A stretch of DNA of 61,958 bases from a candidate division Zixibacteria bacterium SM23_73_2 (GTDB lineage Bacteria > Zixibacteria > MSB-5A5 > SM23-73-2): contig LJUW01000001.1 in assembly GCA_001304315.1 (NCBI GenBank), positions 1 to 61,958 of the forward strand. Direction: 5' to 3'. Under the pieces are notes generated by a model. The model was not told the DNA's origin. It did no database searches and worked only from the letters and a program-made list of their open reading frames with translations. How positions within the stretch are numbered: the stretch's first letter is position 1; each line of letters opens with the position of its first letter. Shown in pieces: positions 33,889 through 42,171 of this stretch. A program made the translations under genes and the position numbers.

Positions 33889-34527
33889 TCAAAGATTAAG
33901 GGTGACCCCTGCCAGTATGGTGATGAAATCGGTCTCCTTGGTATCCAGCTTTTTCTGCTCGGTCTTTATATAGACGAATCTTCCTTCGGCAAAAACCTCC
34001 AGCGGAAATACAGGTATCTTAAAAGACAAACCTCCCACTCCATGAAAACCGATTTTGTTCTCATCCTCTGGAAAGTAAACTGAGGTTTCACCAGCTGAGA
34101 ATTCATAAAGCATTCGGTGTATTCCAATGCCTGCGCCCACATAAGGTTTCACTATAGGAAAAGAAAAAGAATATTTTGCGGTTGCATTCAAGGATAGATC
34201 CCTCACAGTGAGGTTTCCCTGAAAAGGAATTAATTTTCCCAATTCTTCTGAATAGTAAATAATATCCTTTTTCTTCTTCCAAGCATATTCTGCTGAAACT
34301 TCCAGGTCAATTATAGGTAAAGTTCCTATTTTAAGATGCACGCCTAAAAGTGGCATCTGTTTTAAGGAAAATCCCGATGTGAATTCAGAAAATTTTTCCA
34401 GCCCTGGATTATCATAGTTTCGAATCGTCCCTCCCCTCACTCCCACGCCCAAACCGGTTACCGCACAGGCTTCAGAGCTAAAAAGGAATAAAATGCCTGC
34501 CATACTCAAAAGCAAAATCTTTTTCAC
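33889..34527 (-). CDS. Outer-membrane beta-barrel (OmpW/OMP_b-brl type) protein
   Basis: A 212-residue protein with a GTG start at 34527 supported by AAGGAGG five bases upstream. The signal peptide (KKILLLSMAGILFLFSSEACA) is followed by barrel strands including GVGVRGGTIRNYDNP, GVHLKIGTLPIIDLEVSAEYAWKKKKD and KPYVGAGIGIHRMLYEF, a segment common in small outer-membrane barrels, and it ends ITILAGVTLNL. Function unknown. It is separated from pgeF by about 75 bases and from the next barrel gene by 127 bases with no visible gene. Confidence 0.68.
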   Translation of the reverse strand: MKKILLLSMAGILFLFSSEACAVTGLGVGVRGGTIRNYDNPGLEKFSEFTSGFSLKQMPLLGVHLKIGTLPIIDLEVSAEYAWKKKKDIIYYSEELGKLIPFQGNLTVRDLSLNATAKYSFSFPIVKPYVGAGIGIHRMLYEFSAGETSVYFPEDENKIGFHGVGGLSFKIPVFPLEVFAEGRFVYIKTEQKKLDTKETDFITILAGVTLNL

Positions 34528-34601
34528 TTATCCTCCTTTTTATCATCTTATATCTTAGAACATCCTTTTTGGTTTCAAAAAAAGGTTTTTTTAATTCGAT
34601 C

Positions 34602-35342
34602 TCAGTTCATGCCGATGAAAGCCAGCATCCTTTTGAATTTATCCTTCTCTCTTCTAAAAGAGAAATAGAACTCAGGATGGCAGAATGTGCATTCTCCGGA
34701 TATAAAGATATTCTTCTCTTTAACTCCGGCTATTCTCAATTTTTTTAAAAGAGCCTTTTCCAAATTCACTTTAATCCTTTTTTTATCACAGATCAATGTA
34801 TCCCGGTCAAAAAGCGCTGCCACCCCGCAGGAGACCTCATAACAGCATCCCCTGATATGAGGTCCCATGATCAGCATCAGATCTTGGGGGGCAACCTTAA
34901 ATTCTTTTTTTACCTTGGATAAAAACTCGGTCAATATTCCCGAAACCAAACCGCGCCAGCCCACGTGCAGAAGCCCCACCATCTTTTTTTCGGGAGCTAT
35001 CCCGAACAAAGGGATACAATCCGCAACCTGAATGCATAAATAGACGTTCTTTAATTTGGTCAGAAATCCGTCAAAGCAACTTTTTTCTAAAAGTTTCAAG
35101 TCATCCTCACTGGAGATTGGCAAAACCTTTCTGGTATGCCTTTGTTTTGGAATTACCAGCTTCGGATATCCGGATCTTTGCTTTTGATCTTTTGTCAAAA
35201 GCTCCAAAAGGGTTCTCTGGGGATCACCTTTGTTTTTCAAAATCATCCCGCAGTTCAGGTAACCATACCTATTCAAAAAAGGAAAGCTCAAAAGATAGGT
35301 TTTCTTATCTGACAAAATTTCTTTTTGAAAGTTATTTCTCAT
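34602..35342 (-). CDS. pgeF: Peptidoglycan editing factor PgeF (multicopper-like YfiH fold)
   Basis: A 246-residue protein of the PgeF/YfiH (formerly DUF152 'laccase domain') family. Typical motifs are KQRHTRKV near residue 65, CIQVADCIPLFG, GLLHVGWRGLVSGIL (conserved H and GWRG) and IMGPHIRGCCYEV, with FSFRREK near the end. Family members hydrolyse wrongly incorporated D-Ser from UDP-MurNAc-peptide or act on purine nucleosides; which activity applies here is open. Its ATG overlaps the rsh stop by 4 bases (35339-35342), so it is coupled to rsh. Confidence 0.9.
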   Translation of the reverse strand: MRNNFQKEILSDKKTYLLSFPFLNRYGYLNCGMILKNKGDPQRTLLELLTKDQKQRSGYPKLVIPKQRHTRKVLPISSEDDLKLLEKSCFDGFLTKLKNVYLCIQVADCIPLFGIAPEKKMVGLLHVGWRGLVSGILTEFLSKVKKEFKVAPQDLMLIMGPHIRGCCYEVSCGVAALFDRDTLICDKKRIKVNLEKALLKKLRIAGVKEKNIFISGECTFCHPEFYFSFRREKDKFKRMLAFIGMN

Positions 35343-37477
35343 TCAGAGGACTCAGCTCCCTTTGCTCTCTCCACGCTTATTACCCCCTTTATCCTTTTAA
35401 TCTTTTTTACGGTTCTGTTTAAATGCCTTACGTTTTTCACCTCGATGGCAAAGGTTCCGTAAGTATAATTGCCCTCATCCTTAACCTCTGCACCCTTGAT
35501 GTTGGTATCAGAATCCGCTATGACCTTTGTTATCTCGGGCAATATGTTTTTTCTGTCCTCCACCAAAACCTCAAGCTTGATCGGGAAGGATTGATCCCGC
35601 TCCACGTCCCATTCCACCTCTACCCTCCTCTCATCGTTAGCCAACATCGACAACGCATTCAGGCAATCGTAGCGGTGAACCGAAATTCCCCGGCCCCGGG
35701 TTACGAAACCGATGATCTTTTCCCCGGGTACCGGCTGACAGCAACCAGCAAACCGGAACATCAAATCCTTCATCTTTCCCACTTTTATCCCCCCCCTTCT
35801 TTTAGATTTCTCCACAATCTTTTCTATCTTCGAATCTTTCTTTTTGGTTTTATCCTCAGGAAGAATTTTGGATGTCACCTGCCTGATCGAAATGTCCCCC
35901 TGACCCAGTGAGGAAAGCAGTCCCTCCGAATCGGAGAAATTCAAACTCATGGCTAAGTCGCTGAGCTGATGCTCGGTCAAAGGCTTGATGTGATTTTTTT
36001 TAAGCTCTCTTTCCAACATCTCCTTACCCAATTTCAAGCTCTGCTCGAACTCCACCTGTTTCAGCCAATGCCTGATTTTACTTCTTGCCCTTGAAGTTCT
36101 CACGACCTTGAGCCAATCCCGGCTGGGTGTCTTTTGGGGGGAAGTGAGGATCTGAACCTCATCCCCGCTTCGCAGAACAGTGCTTAGAGGTGTCAGTTTT
36201 CCGTTTACCTTTGCTCCCACGCAGCGGTTCCCCACCTCGGAGTGTATCGCATATGCGAAATCCAAAGTGGTGGAGCCCCTGGGAAGATGTTTTATCTCCC
36301 CCCCGGGAGTGAACACGAAGATGTCCTCCTGGAAAAGGTCGATTTTAAGATATTCCAGAAATTCGTGGGGGTTTCTCAAATCCTTCTGCCATTCCAAAAC
36401 CTCCCTCAGCCAGATCATCTGCTTGTCCTCCTTGTCCGGCTTGATCTTTCCCTCTTTGTAAAGCCAGTGTGCAGCTATTCCATGCTCAGCGGTTCGATGC
36501 ATGGTCTGAGTCCTGATCTGAATCTCCACCGGCCTCCCCTCAGGCCCGATCACCGTAGTATGAAGGGATTGATACATGTTGCTTTTAGGGGTAGCGATGT
36601 AATCGCGAAACCTGTTAACTATGGGGGCCCACAGACTGTGAATAATCCCCAGAGTTTGATAGCACTCGATCTCAGTATCCACGATCACTCTCAATGCCAC
36701 CAGATCGAATATCTCCTCCAGAGGTTTTTGCTGAAGCTTCATCTTACGGTAGATGCTGTAGAGGTGTTTGGTCCTCCCTGATATTTTCACCTTTATGCCA
36801 GCTTTTGTAAGTTCCTTTTTCAAAGGTGTAGCTGCCTTTTGGATGGCTTTTTCTCTTTGAATTTCCCTTTGGCTTAATAAATTCTCCAGCATCTCAAATG
36901 CCTGGTAGTCAAGATATTTAAGGGAGAGATCCTCCAGCTCAGCCTTGATTTTAGCCATCCCGAAACGATGGGCCAACGGCGCATATATTTCCAAGGTCTC
37001 CTGGGAGATTTTCTTTTGCCTTTTTACCTCCAGAGGCTCCAAAGTCCTCATATTGTGCAGCCTGTCAGCTAATTTTATCAAGATCACCCGGATATCTTTG
37101 GCCATAGAGAGAAGCATCTTCCGGTAATATTCCACCTGCTGCTCCTCGGTGCTTTTCAATTCCATCTCCCCTATCTTGGTAACTCCGTCCACCAAAAGGG
37201 CAATTCCTTGGTCGAATTCGTCCTTTATCTGCTCAAGTGTTATCTCGGTTTCCTCAACCACGTCGTGAATCATTCCTGCAGTAATCGTGGCTGAATCGAG
37301 ATGCTGCTCCGCCAAGATGAAGGCAACGTTAAGGCAGTGCTCAATATAAGGATCTCCTGATTCCCGGAACTGTCCCCGGTGTGCTTTATCCGAGAATTCG
37401 TACGCCTTTCTTAAAAGTGGAATGTCAACGTTGGCGTTAAAAGATTCTATTCTGATTATGAATTCAGCTAAATTCAT
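35339..37477 (-). CDS. relA: Bifunctional (p)ppGpp synthetase/hydrolase (Rsh, RelA/SpoT)
   Basis: A 712-residue long Rsh protein from ATG 37477 (MNLAEFIIRIE). All domains are visible: an HD hydrolase with H47, H71 and D72 (GMIHDVVEETEIT), the synthetase region (KIKAELEDLSLKYLD, YIATPKSNMYQSLHTTV, EIQIRTQTMHRTAEHGIAAHW), TGS (DIFVFTPGGEIKHLPRGSTTLDFAYAIHSEVG), a zinc-finger region with CCQPVPGEKIIGF and a C-terminal ACT domain. Both active sites look intact, so it likely makes and degrades the alarmone. Start choice: the ATG overlaps the stop of the upstream GT9 gene by 4 bases; the frame extends further but into that gene. Confidence 0.93.
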   Translation of the reverse strand: MNLAEFIIRIESFNANVDIPLLRKAYEFSDKAHRGQFRESGDPYIEHCLNVAFILAEQHLDSATITAGMIHDVVEETEITLEQIKDEFDQGIALLVDGVTKIGEMELKSTEEQQVEYYRKMLLSMAKDIRVILIKLADRLHNMRTLEPLEVKRQKKISQETLEIYAPLAHRFGMAKIKAELEDLSLKYLDYQAFEMLENLLSQREIQREKAIQKAATPLKKELTKAGIKVKISGRTKHLYSIYRKMKLQQKPLEEIFDLVALRVIVDTEIECYQTLGIIHSLWAPIVNRFRDYIATPKSNMYQSLHTTVIGPEGRPVEIQIRTQTMHRTAEHGIAAHWLYKEGKIKPDKEDKQMIWLREVLEWQKDLRNPHEFLEYLKIDLFQEDIFVFTPGGEIKHLPRGSTTLDFAYAIHSEVGNRCVGAKVNGKLTPLSTVLRSGDEVQILTSPQKTPSRDWLKVVRTSRARSKIRHWLKQVEFEQSLKLGKEMLERELKKNHIKPLTEHQLSDLAMSLNFSDSEGLLSSLGQGDISIRQVTSKILPEDKTKKKDSKIEKIVEKSKRRGGIKVGKMKDLMFRFAGCCQPVPGEKIIGFVTRGRGISVHRYDCLNALSMLANDERRVEVEWDVERDQSFPIKLEVLVEDRKNILPEITKVIADSDTNIKGAEVKDEGNYTYGTFAIEVKNVRHLNRTVKKIKRIKGVISVERAKGAESSE

Positions 37478-38517
37478 CTTTTTCTCTTTAAAACCTGAGC
37501 AGCTTTTTGAAAAACTGCTTCCTCGTTGATTTTCTCCATACAATCGTAATGGGGGCATTTTTTAAGCCTGCATTTAAGACAGGGACCCAGAGGAGGTAAA
37601 AGAACTTCGCTCTCGTTTCCCAAAGGACCCCATCTTTTGGCAGAAGCGACGAAAACAGGTGAGAACAGTGCCACCACCGGAGTTCCCAACGCCCTGGCTA
37701 TGTGCATGGGACCGGTGGAAGACGATATCAGAAGATCCGCGCGATTCAAAACCGCTGCCAGCTTTCTCAGATCCGTTTTTCCCACCAGGCTCAAAGGCTT
37801 TATTTTCATCTGGGAATTCAATCTCATCTCCAAGATTTTCTCCTTTTCCTCGCCGGTGATTATGATTTTGGCTTTTAGTCTTCCAATGATATTATCGGCA
37901 ACTTTCCCGTACTTCTCTGGAGGGTAATTCAGGCTCGAATTTCCGCTTCCGGGATGAACTATCACCACCACGTCTTCTTTTCTAATACCCAAATTCAAAA
38001 ACTCTGATTCAGCCCACTTTTTCTCCGATTCTTTTAAGAATATTTTGGGATGTACTTTTTTAAAGGAGACTCCAAGAGGTGAAAGCATTTCCAGATTATA
38101 TTCCAGCTCGTGCTTTTCCACGGTCTTTCGATGCTGGTATACTTTGTAATTGAAAAATATCTGGTAGGCTCGGTAAGCAGTTCCAATTCTGACCCTTATC
38201 CTTGACAAAAAAAGCAACAGTGCCAAAGGCAAAGTTGGGTGAATCAGTACCGCCGTATCAAATCTTTTATCCTTTAAAAATTTCCTGAATTTGAAAAAAC
38301 TTCTCAATCCTTTATATTCGTAACAGATAACCCCATCCACGAAAGGATTGTTCTCCAGGACATCTCTGGCATAGGGTGAGACCAAAAAAGTAATCCTGGT
38401 ATGGGGATATACCTGTTTTATTGCCTCAGCTAAAGGAAGGGATAAAATCAGATCACCGATTCTGTCAGTACGGACTAAAAGAATTTTTTCCGTGCCTTTA
38501 AGTTTTGCTTTCCTCAT
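37474..38517 (-). CDS. GT9 family glycosyltransferase (heptosyltransferase-like)
   Basis: A 347-residue GT9 protein: KILLVRTDRIGDLILSLPLAEAIKQVYP at the N-terminus, DTAVLIHPTLPLALLLFLSRIRVRIGT, VIVHPGSGNSSLNYPPEKYGKVAD and the donor-site LISSSTGPMHIARALGTPVVALFSPVF near residue 265, then GPCLKCRLKKCPHYDCMEKI with a cysteine cluster as in heptosyltransferases. Role: adding a sugar, likely heptose, to lipopolysaccharide core at the inner membrane. It overlaps rsh by 4 bases. There is a 152-base gap upstream without a recognisable gene. Confidence 0.85.
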   Translation of the reverse strand: MRKAKLKGTEKILLVRTDRIGDLILSLPLAEAIKQVYPHTRITFLVSPYARDVLENNPFVDGVICYEYKGLRSFFKFRKFLKDKRFDTAVLIHPTLPLALLLFLSRIRVRIGTAYRAYQIFFNYKVYQHRKTVEKHELEYNLEMLSPLGVSFKKVHPKIFLKESEKKWAESEFLNLGIRKEDVVVIVHPGSGNSSLNYPPEKYGKVADNIIGRLKAKIIITGEEKEKILEMRLNSQMKIKPLSLVGKTDLRKLAAVLNRADLLISSSTGPMHIARALGTPVVALFSPVFVASAKRWGPLGNESEVLLPPLGPCLKCRLKKCPHYDCMEKINEEAVFQKAAQVLKRKR

Positions 38518-38669
38518 GTTCTCCGATCAGGTCAAAGATGACAAAAGGTTTCTACTGAAAAACCGTGGTAAAATATAAGACCATTTTATCCAGTTTTATT
38601 ATGTATCTTTTTCAATTGAAAGATATCAAATATCTCCTTACCAATCAAGACAAATCTTGTGGTAAAATA

Positions 38670-39422
38670 CTAACCTTTGATCCTCTGAAGATCCCAGAGC
38701 TTTGTGTATTTGATGAAAACTTGGAAAGAGGATAAAACTGCGAGGAGAAAACCGTGTGTTCCGTCCAAAAATCCTTTTTTCAAAAAAAACCTTTTAAAGA
38801 AAACACCTAAAGGATGAAACACCAAATCCCAAAAAACTACTTTTCTTTTCTCTTGGAAAAGCTGTTTTGCGCTCAAGGTGGTGTAGAAATCCAATTTGGA
38901 AAGGTAACTATTTATATCCGGATCAGTATAATGTAGCATAGGATTTTTAAGATAATCCAATCTTCCGGAAACTTTCACTTTTTCGTGAACCAAAGCCTGA
39001 TCGAATCTACCTTTAGTTTTTTTAAAAAGCCTTAAAACGTAATCCGGATACCAGCCAGAATGATTCATCCACCTGCCCAGGAAGTTCGATCTTCTGGGAA
39101 TATAAAAACCATCGCATCCCTGGTCTTTTTTTATAGCTTTCGAAATCTCACTTTTTAATTCGGGGGGTATCACCTCATCGCAATCAATTGAAAGTATCCA
39201 CTCAAAACTTGCTTTTTGACGAGCGAATTCTTTCTTTTTGCCAAAACCCTCCCATTTAACATCATATATTTTATCGGTGAAATTCGATGCGATCCTCTTG
39301 GTGTCATCCTGGCTGTAGGAATCGACCACCACGATCTCATCGGTCCAGGTTAAACTCTCAAGACATCGAAAAAGACAATCCTGTGAATTATATACTATCA
39401 CCACTGCGGAGATCTTATCCAT
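38670..39422 (-). CDS. GT2 family glycosyltransferase (WaaE/KdtX-like)
   Basis: A 250-residue GT-A transferase with SAVVIVYNSQDCLFRCLESLTWTDEIVVVDSYSQDDT at the N-terminus, a WILSIDCDEVIPPEL segment carrying the DxD-type residues near residue 85, and FYIPRRSNFLGRWMNHSGWYPDYVLRLFKK. This pattern matches the lipopolysaccharide-core beta-glucosyltransferase family (WaaE/KdtX). One hydrophobic stretch sits near the C-terminus. It overlaps the GT4 gene by 8 bases and ends the four-gene LPS run. Sugar and acceptor are unknown. Confidence 0.85.
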   Translation of the reverse strand: MDKISAVVIVYNSQDCLFRCLESLTWTDEIVVVDSYSQDDTKRIASNFTDKIYDVKWEGFGKKKEFARQKASFEWILSIDCDEVIPPELKSEISKAIKKDQGCDGFYIPRRSNFLGRWMNHSGWYPDYVLRLFKKTKGRFDQALVHEKVKVSGRLDYLKNPMLHYTDPDINSYLSKLDFYTTLSAKQLFQEKRKVVFWDLVFHPLGVFFKRFFLKKGFLDGTHGFLLAVLSSFQVFIKYTKLWDLQRIKG

Positions 39423-40575
39423 TTTCTATACCCTTATCTTTCAGCACCTGATGGTAAACCTCCTCGGTCCGGGAAGCGAAATCGTCGAGATTGTATTTTT
39501 TCTCCACCATCTTCCTGCCCGCCCTGCCGTAATCTTTTCTTTCGGTTTCATTCTCCGTTAATTCAAGGATTGCTCTTCCCAAAGCCGTTTCATCTTCTGG
39601 AGGAACTAAAATTCCACTTTTTCTATCTTCAACCATCTCAGGAATTGCATTAACCCTGGTTCCCACCACCGGTTTTCCCATTGCCATATATTCTAAAGCC
39701 ACCCTGCAAACCATCTCCGAACCAACCGAAGAAATCACCCCGATGTCGAAAAGAGAGATGATTCCTCTTACATCCTCCACTTTGCCAACCAGGATAAAAT
39801 TATCCGACATACCTAATCTGTGGATGATGTTTTCCAAAAAATTAAACTTTATCTGAGCATTCTCTCCAGCGATTAAGAATTTTATTTTCTTTGAAGAATT
39901 TTTTAAAACGTGGGAAGCGGCTTTTATAAAATACTCGTGTCCTTTTACCGGCGAAAGCCTCCCCACTATCCCCACGACCACACAATCGTCATCCAGTTTT
40001 AGCTTATCTTTCCATTTTTTACTTTTGGGTTGAGGGGAAAAGAACTCTTTGTCTATGCCCGGAGCAATTGTTTTCACCTTCTCTTTGGGAATTTTGAGAT
40101 CATACAGGTAGCTTTCCTTTAAAACCTCAGAGGTAATTATGATCTTGTCGGTTAAGCTGTTATTAAGATATCTATTGAAAAAATTGTTTTTAGGATTTCT
40201 GACATCCCCTCTGGTCCTTATCACCCCAACTTTCTTTTTACCCAGATAAGATAAAAGGGAGGATAAAAGATGGGTTTCGGAGCGATGGGCGTTTATCACA
40301 TCTATCTTCTCTTTCTCTAAAAGTTCAGCTAACCTTTTTAAATTATAAACGAAAGTAAATGGTTCGACTTTGGAAAGCCACAGCTTAAAATAGGTTTCAA
40401 GACCCAACTTTTGAGCCTCCGTTGCCGGGGGGCTTCCCGGATCACCACCAACTATGATCCTGTGTCCCCTTCTCTTTAAAGCACAGGATAAGGTAACCGC
40501 ATACCAGGCACAGGCGTTATACCATCTCACGTTAACCAGTTCTAAAATCGTAAGCTTTTTTAAGCTTTCTTTCAT
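39415..40575 (-). CDS. GT4 family glycosyltransferase
   Basis: About 386 residues of GT-B fold. The N-terminal half reads LELVNVRWYNACAWYAVTLSCALKRRGHRIIVGGDPGSPP and INAHRSETHLLSS. The C-terminal half has VGIVGRLSPVKGHEYFIKAA, FLIAGENAQIKF, and the nucleotide-sugar segment GVISSVGSEMVCRVALEYMAMGKPVVGTRVNAIPEMVEDRKSGILVPP with the ExxxxxxE motif. ATG 40575 is preferred over a TTG one codon upstream; both lie inside the end of the upstream GT9 gene (44-base overlap). Likely builds core or surface polysaccharide. Confidence 0.85.
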   Translation of the reverse strand: MKESLKKLTILELVNVRWYNACAWYAVTLSCALKRRGHRIIVGGDPGSPPATEAQKLGLETYFKLWLSKVEPFTFVYNLKRLAELLEKEKIDVINAHRSETHLLSSLLSYLGKKKVGVIRTRGDVRNPKNNFFNRYLNNSLTDKIIITSEVLKESYLYDLKIPKEKVKTIAPGIDKEFFSPQPKSKKWKDKLKLDDDCVVVGIVGRLSPVKGHEYFIKAASHVLKNSSKKIKFLIAGENAQIKFNFLENIIHRLGMSDNFILVGKVEDVRGIISLFDIGVISSVGSEMVCRVALEYMAMGKPVVGTRVNAIPEMVEDRKSGILVPPEDETALGRAILELTENETERKDYGRAGRKMVEKKYNLDDFASRTEEVYHQVLKDKGIENG

Positions 40576-41602
40576 CAAGGTTATCTTTTAAGAACTCCTC
40601 CAGCTTTTCTTTCACGGAATCAACCTGAATCGAATCCAGGCAGCTCGGCTCTTTGCACCTGTGCTTAATCCTCTCACAATCCTTGCACAGACTCTCAGCC
40701 TGAATCCACCTGTGTCTTCTTTCATCCGGATAAGTCCAGCTGATATGACTGTTAGGTCCAAAGATGGTCAAGGTTGGAGTATCCACCGCAACCGCAACGT
40801 GTTTGGTTCCGTTATCGTTGCCCAGATGCAGGTCGCATCTTTGGAGTATGGCTCCCAGCTCCTGCAAGGTTGGGGTGAGAGGAGAAATTGTAAGTTCACT
40901 TTTTGAAAGGTGGTTCAGCCTATCAACAACCGTCCTCTCTCCTGGTCCCCAGACCAAGATTATCTTGACTTTATATTTTGAAACCAGAAAATCACAAACC
41001 GAAGCATACCTTTCCAAACTCCAGCGGTTGAAATCACGTCTGGAGGTAGGTGAAACAGAAATCACCAAATCGGTTTGTCCGATGTCTTTCTTTTTGAAAA
41101 AATCTTTTGCGAAATTCTTGGCTTTATCCGAAAGGAAAAAATCCAAGGAAACGTCGGTGGTCCTGATGCCCAATACCTCCAATCCGTCCAATCTCGATTG
41201 CGCAGCATATCTTGGGCTTTGATCCTTTTTCATTTTCAAATTATAGAGATGACTTCTGACCCCAAGATCCGGACCTAACCTGTGGGAAGCACCGCTTGAA
41301 AAACAAATCCAGGCTGACCGGGGATTCCCGAAGAAATCTATTGCCAAATCAAAAGACCTTCTCCTGATATTATGGATTTGCTTGAGCATATAAAAAGGAT
41401 CTTTGTATCTTTCCTTATCAAAAACGATCAGCTCATCAAGGTTAGGATTTCCCCAGAGCAATGATTCTGATTCTTTTTCCGTTAGGAAAGCTATATGACT
41501 TTCGGGAAATCTCATTCTTAGAGCTCTCAAGGCCGGGGTGCACATCATAACATCCCCCACTCTCCTTAGCTGGGTTACCAGAATTCTGTCAGGATTGATC
41601 AT
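40532..41602 (-). CDS. GT9 family glycosyltransferase (heptosyltransferase-like)
   Basis: A 356-residue GT9 protein with RILVTQLRRVGDVMMCTPALRALRMRFPESHIAFLTEKE at the N-terminus, IISVSPTSRRDFNRWSLERYA-type phosphate loop, HLGNDNGTKHVAVAVDTPTLTIFGPNSHISW near residue 265, and ESLCKDCERIKHRCKEPSCLDSI with cysteines common in this family. Likely transfers heptose or another sugar to lipid A-core. It begins 25 bases after the left end of the RAYT unit that separates it from msbA, and runs into the GT4 gene. Confidence 0.86.
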   Translation of the reverse strand: MINPDRILVTQLRRVGDVMMCTPALRALRMRFPESHIAFLTEKESESLLWGNPNLDELIVFDKERYKDPFYMLKQIHNIRRRSFDLAIDFFGNPRSAWICFSSGASHRLGPDLGVRSHLYNLKMKKDQSPRYAAQSRLDGLEVLGIRTTDVSLDFFLSDKAKNFAKDFFKKKDIGQTDLVISVSPTSRRDFNRWSLERYASVCDFLVSKYKVKIILVWGPGERTVVDRLNHLSKSELTISPLTPTLQELGAILQRCDLHLGNDNGTKHVAVAVDTPTLTIFGPNSHISWTYPDERRHRWIQAESLCKDCERIKHRCKEPSCLDSIQVDSVKEKLEEFLKDNLDERKLKKAYDFRTG

Positions 41603-41626
41603 AAGACCTTGAATAAATACTTCTTC

Positions 41627-42133
41627 GCGTAGGGGCGGAGTTCAACTCCGCCCTAACAGTTCTCTCTTAAAGGGATTGTTCAATATATACCTTTTTTTCT
41701 CAAGATAATCTTTTTCATTTCTAATTACATGATCGTAAAAACTTCTTTGCCAGAATTTCTCAGGTGCGTTAAGTTTATTTCTGAAATCTTTTGTAATCAA
41801 AGATTTGAAATATTGAATAATAGCTGACAAGCTGATTCTTTTAGTTCGATTCAAGATAATTATCAGGTGGATATGATCAGGTATAATTGCAAAACAATCA
41901 ACTAAAAATTTATATCTATTTTCAAGATCGACTATTTGTCTGGTAATGATTTTTTTTGCCTTTTCAGTCTCGAAATATTTACTCTTTCTCTTACAATTTA
42001 TTGTAACGAAATAATACCCCTCTTTTGTATAATCAAAATCCTTTAACCTGAGCGAATTCTTTCTTCTTCTAATCTTACTTATGCACATTAATTAAAATCA
42101 ATAGTTGGGTGGAGTTAAGCTCCACCCCTACGC
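41627..42133. mobile_element. RAYT unit bounded by inverted palindromes
   Basis: A 507-bp unit. The left end reads GCGTAGGGGCGGAG then TTCAACTCCGCCC (41627-41653). The right end, read on the minus strand, is GCGTAGGGGTGGAG then CTTAACTCCACCC (42133-42107). The two match at 23 of 27 positions, and the differing stem bases remain paired within each copy. Each end is itself an 8-bp hairpin with a 5' GTAG, as in REP sequences handled by RAYT transposases. The unit lies between msbA and a GT9 gene. No target duplication is evident. Confidence 0.8.
41642..42088 (-). CDS. REP-associated tyrosine transposase (Y1/HUH)
   Basis: A 148-residue transposase of the Y1_Tnp family, RAYT type. The N-terminal RRRKNSLRLKDFDYTKEGYYFVTINCKRKSKYF, the metal-binding HUH motif PDHIHLII (H72, H74) and FWQRSFYDHVIRNEKDYLEKKRYILNNP with candidate nucleophile Y118 are diagnostic. 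No helper gene is present and the protein appears intact. Its stop codon lies in the loop of the left terminal hairpin, so the last residues (GRS) are encoded by the palindrome itself. It probably cuts or mobilises the palindromes dispersed in this genome; activity is not shown. Confidence 0.9.
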   Translation of the reverse strand: MCISKIRRRKNSLRLKDFDYTKEGYYFVTINCKRKSKYFETEKAKKIITRQIVDLENRYKFLVDCFAIIPDHIHLIIILNRTKRISLSAIIQYFKSLITKDFRNKLNAPEKFWQRSFYDHVIRNEKDYLEKKRYILNNPFKRELLGRS

Positions 42134-42171
42134 TTTTATTTGCTGATTATTTTCATTCATTATATTAAAAT

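Noticed and set aside
36242..36781. A 179-codon plus-strand frame antisense to rsh
   Set aside because: It is the mirror of a well-supported gene, has no family motifs and no Shine-Dalgarno; it arises from codon bias on the other strand.
40764..41222. A 152-codon plus-strand frame inside the GT9 gene
   Set aside because: It is antisense to GT9 motifs, so a shadow; no translation signal.
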